Shown here piece after piece: positions 14,126-15,602 of a stretch of 15,602 nucleotides of DNA (within the stretch, counting starts at the first letter, position 1; every line of letters begins with the position of its first letter). Below the pieces are notes generated by a model. It made no database searches. It had not been told where the DNA came from and saw nothing but the letters and a program-made list of their open reading frames with translations. The translations under genes were made by a program, and so were the position numbers. This DNA is from Baffinella frigidus (taxonomy: Eukaryota > Cryptophyceae > Cryptomonadales > Baffinellaceae): positions 19,118 through 34,719 of the forward strand of contig MU647028.1 in the NCBI GenBank assembly GCA_026770585.1. Direction: 5' to 3'.

Positions 14126-14358
14126 CAGGGGTACCTCGCCCATAAGAAACTGCCCCCCCCCTAGGACCACCGTAGGGCCTTACAGGGGTACCTCGCTCAT
14201 AAGAAACCGCCCCCCCCCCTAGGACCACCGTAGGACCCTGGGCATGGTCCTACTGTAGGGTCCTAGGGGGGGGCGTTTTCTTATGAGCGAGGTACCCCTG
14301 TAGGACCACCGTAGGGCCTTAGGGGGGGGGGTGATTTCTCGTGAGCGAGGTGCCCGTG
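14126..14358. mobile_element. GGTACC-family MITE, copy 5, interrupted by copy 6
   Basis: The left half (14126-14182) and the right half (14301-14358, with GTGATTTCTCGTGAGCGAGG) belong to one older, more diverged element split by a younger copy. The 21 bases running from TAGGACCACC to GGGCCTTA occur identically on both sides of the younger copy (14162-14182, 14301-14321). Confidence 0.82.
14183..14300. mobile_element. GGTACC-family MITE, copy 6, nested in copy 5
   Basis: 118 bp, complete and well conserved, with TA at both edges (14181-14182, 14301-14302). Ends CAGGGGTACCTCGCTCATAA and TTATGAGCGAGGTACCCCTG match perfectly. Confidence 0.9.
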
Positions 14359-14411
14359 TAGAGGCCCTCCCCTTTGCTAAGAGAGGCACACCCGGGATGT
14401 TGAGGTGCTAC

Positions 14412-14597
14412 AATGACCACCATAGGGCCCTATCCCTTAAGTGGCCATGCCCTCAAATTTGTAGGCCTAGAGGTCCTAGGCAGGTCCTAGGGTCCTACGG
14501 TAGGGCGTATGAGCCTACTGGGCACTTAAAAGGGATAGGAGTAGGTCTACTGTAGGGTCGTAGGGGCGGGGCGTTTCTCATGTGTGAGGTACCCCTG
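14412..14597. mobile_element. Eroded GGTACC-family MITE carrying a TCCCTTAAG element
   Basis: The right half (GTCTACTGTAGGGTCGTAGG to GTGTGAGGTACCCCTG) is recognisable. Of the left half only GACCACCATAGGGCCC remains, next to the inserted foldback at 14431-14537. The preceding 14361-14411 does not match the family's left end. Confidence 0.65.
14431..14537. mobile_element. TCCCTTAAG-type foldback element, second copy
   Basis: Starts TATCCCTTAAGTGGCCA and ends GGGCACTTAAAAGGGATA, TA at both boundaries. The core CCTAGGCAGGTCCTAGGGTC and the word TACGGTAGGGCGTATGAGCC match the copies at 12644 and 15403. Confidence 0.87.
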
Positions 14598-14660
14598 TAC
14601 ACTCTGGGAAATCGAGATTCATTACAGCTTCACAACCATACCCTTCCGACCACCACGCTA

Positions 14661-15101
14661 CAGGGGTACCTCGCTCATAAGAAACCGCCCCCCCCCAGGA
14701 GCCCACAGCAGGCCTCTGCCTAGGACCCTACGGCCGTCCCAGGGGGTGAGCGTTTTCTTCTGAGCAAGGTACAGGGGTACCTCGCTCATAAGAAACCGCC
14801 TCCCCCTAGGACCCTACAGTAGGCCTATGCCTAGGGCCCTATGGGGGTCCTAGGGGGGGGGGGTTTCTTATGAGCGGGGTACCTCGCTCATAAGAAACCG
14901 CCTCCCCCTAGGACCCTACAGTAGGCCTATGCCTAGGGCCCTATGGGGGTCCTAGGGGGGGGGCGGTTTCTTATGAGCGAGGTACCTCGCTCATAAGAAA
15001 CCGCCTCCCCCTAGGACCCTACAGTAGGCCTATGCCTAGGGCCCTATGGGGGTCCTAGGGGGGGGGCGGTTTCTTATGAGCGAGGTACCCCTGTACCCCT
15101 G
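14661..15101. mobile_element. GGTACC-family MITE split by an inserted trimer
   Basis: The outer copy runs 14661-14771 and resumes as CCCCTG at 15096-15101. Its right-end GGTA is cut by the inner trimer (14772-15093); TA precedes and follows the trimer exactly (14770-14771, 15094-15095). Removing the trimer and one TA restores the ordinary right end of the family. The left flank of the outer copy is TA, the right flank TC. Confidence 0.87.
14772..15093. mobile_element. Three tandem ~103-bp MITE units sharing GGTACC joints
   Basis: GTACCTCGCTCATAAGAAAC starts at 14777, 14879 and 14982, and the last right end is at 15085, giving periods of 102, 103 and 103. The units differ only in G-run length and one or two bases (GAGCGGGG in the first joint). 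Each joint is a single GGTACC, so the outer CAGG/CCTG bases occur only at the two ends of the trimer. It behaved as one mobile unit or arose in place by unequal exchange. Confidence 0.9.
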
Positions 15102-15272
15102 TCGCTGACGCGTCGTCCTCTTTTTCTTCTTCTTCATTACTCTCGATACAGGTCCTAAATAAGGCCCTTGCGCCTTGAGTCGAGTGATACACACGTCTAT
15201 GAGCGTTAAGGAACGGGCCCGCCTCAGAGACAAGAGTCCCGGCCTCAAAGAATTCTGCCTTCTGTCCACGTA
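15102..15272. other. Short spacer without a recognised gene
   Basis: Contains TTTTTCTTCTTCTTC and a CGGGCCCGCCTCAG fragment of the 13803 hairpin family. Minus-strand open frames here continue through the neighbouring MITEs and are artefacts. Confidence 0.5.
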
Positions 15273-15376
15273 CAGGGGTACCTCGATTCCGAGAACCCGC
15301 ACCCTGCAATAAGCCTACCTAGGGCCCCTAGGGTGGTCCTAGGGGGGGGGGGGGGTTCTTAGTCGAAGTACCCTTG
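15273..15376. mobile_element. Diverged GGTACC-family MITE
   Basis: The left end CAGGGGTACCTCGATTCCGA and right end TCTTAGTCGAAGTACCCTTG have drifted but still pair in part. The right arm contains a G14 run. TA precedes it; TC follows. Confidence 0.78.
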
Positions 15377-15402
15377 TCGATGCACGCATGCCTCTGGGGA
15401 TA

Positions 15403-15509
15403 CTATCCCTTAAGTGCCCAGGCCTGCAAATCTGCAGGCCAAGAGGTCCTAGGTAGGTCCTAGGGCCCTACGGTAGGGCGTATGAGCCTACTGGCCACTT
15501 AAGGGATAG
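15403..15509. mobile_element. TCCCTTAAG-type foldback element, third copy
   Basis: Ends CTATCCCTTAAGTGCCCAGG and CTGGCCACTTAAGGGATAG, TA at each boundary, with an inner CCTGCAAATCTGCAGG hairpin near the left end. The right end overlaps the next MITE by the bases TAGG. Confidence 0.88.
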
Positions 15510-15602
15510 GGGTACCTCGCTCATAAGAAAACGCCCCCCCCTAGGACCCTACAGTAGGACCATGCCCAGGGTCCTACGGTGGTCCTAGGGGGGGGGGCGG
15601 TT
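15508..15602. mobile_element. GGTACC-family MITE cut by the window edge
   Basis: The left end AGGGGTACCTCGCTCATAAG and most of the body are present; the right terminal repeat lies beyond the window. The expected first C is missing at the joint with the preceding foldback. Confidence 0.85.

Noticed and set aside
14772-15093. Long terminal repeats of a retrotransposon
   Set aside because: Units are inverted-repeat MITEs joined at GGTACC; no primer-binding site, polypurine tract or gag/pol frame.
12462-15602. CRISPR-like array
   Set aside because: The repeats are palindromic mobile elements of about 100-120 bp without regular unique spacers, and the context is eukaryotic.
1-15602. Transposase for the many MITE-like elements
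   Set aside because: I looked for a DDE-type or other transposase frame on both strands; none is long enough or shows a motif.

Overview
The window looks like eukaryotic subtelomeric DNA, probably from a unicellular alga or other protist. The evidence is long degenerate arrays of the plant/alveolate-type telomere heptamer TTTAGGG with TTCAGGG, TTGAGGG and TTTATGG variants, a dense carpet of short foldback elements, an intron-free class I cyclic-nucleotide phosphodiesterase gene with AATAAA signals downstream, and no bacterial-style operons. I cannot name the lineage. Green algae, chromerids/dinoflagellates and other TTTAGGG-type protists all remain possible.

Layout. 1-1660: telomere-like array, G-rich strand on +. 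1661-7541: gene-free repeat mosaic with at least eight foldback or palindromic families, solo arms of some of them, three GA/CT microsatellites and four copies of a ~160 bp CACACAGCGG-ended element. 7542-8100: low-signal DNA ending in small tandem repeats. 8101-8395: second interstitial telomere-like array. 8396-9146: palindrome-rich repeats. 9147-9545 (minus): GC3-rich N-terminal coding fragment of an unrecognised protein that runs into a repeat. 9546-10635: non-coding flank. 10636-12213 (plus): the phosphodiesterase gene, the only convincingly complete gene. 12214-12460: its 3' region with a duplicated AATAAA module. 12461-15602: a cluster of TA-flanked MITE-like elements (CAGGGGTACCTCGCTCATAAGAAA-type ends) inserted beside, inside and in tandem with each other.

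Most foldback families here, although unrelated in sequence, begin and end with TA, as expected for Tc1/mariner-type target duplication. No transposase is encoded, so all copies are non-autonomous. The most informative structures are a three-unit tandem of ~103 bp elements inserted at a TA inside the terminal repeat of another copy (14661-15101), and the truncated coding fragment. I see no operon-like cooperation between genes; the phosphodiesterase would act alone in cyclic-nucleotide turnover.
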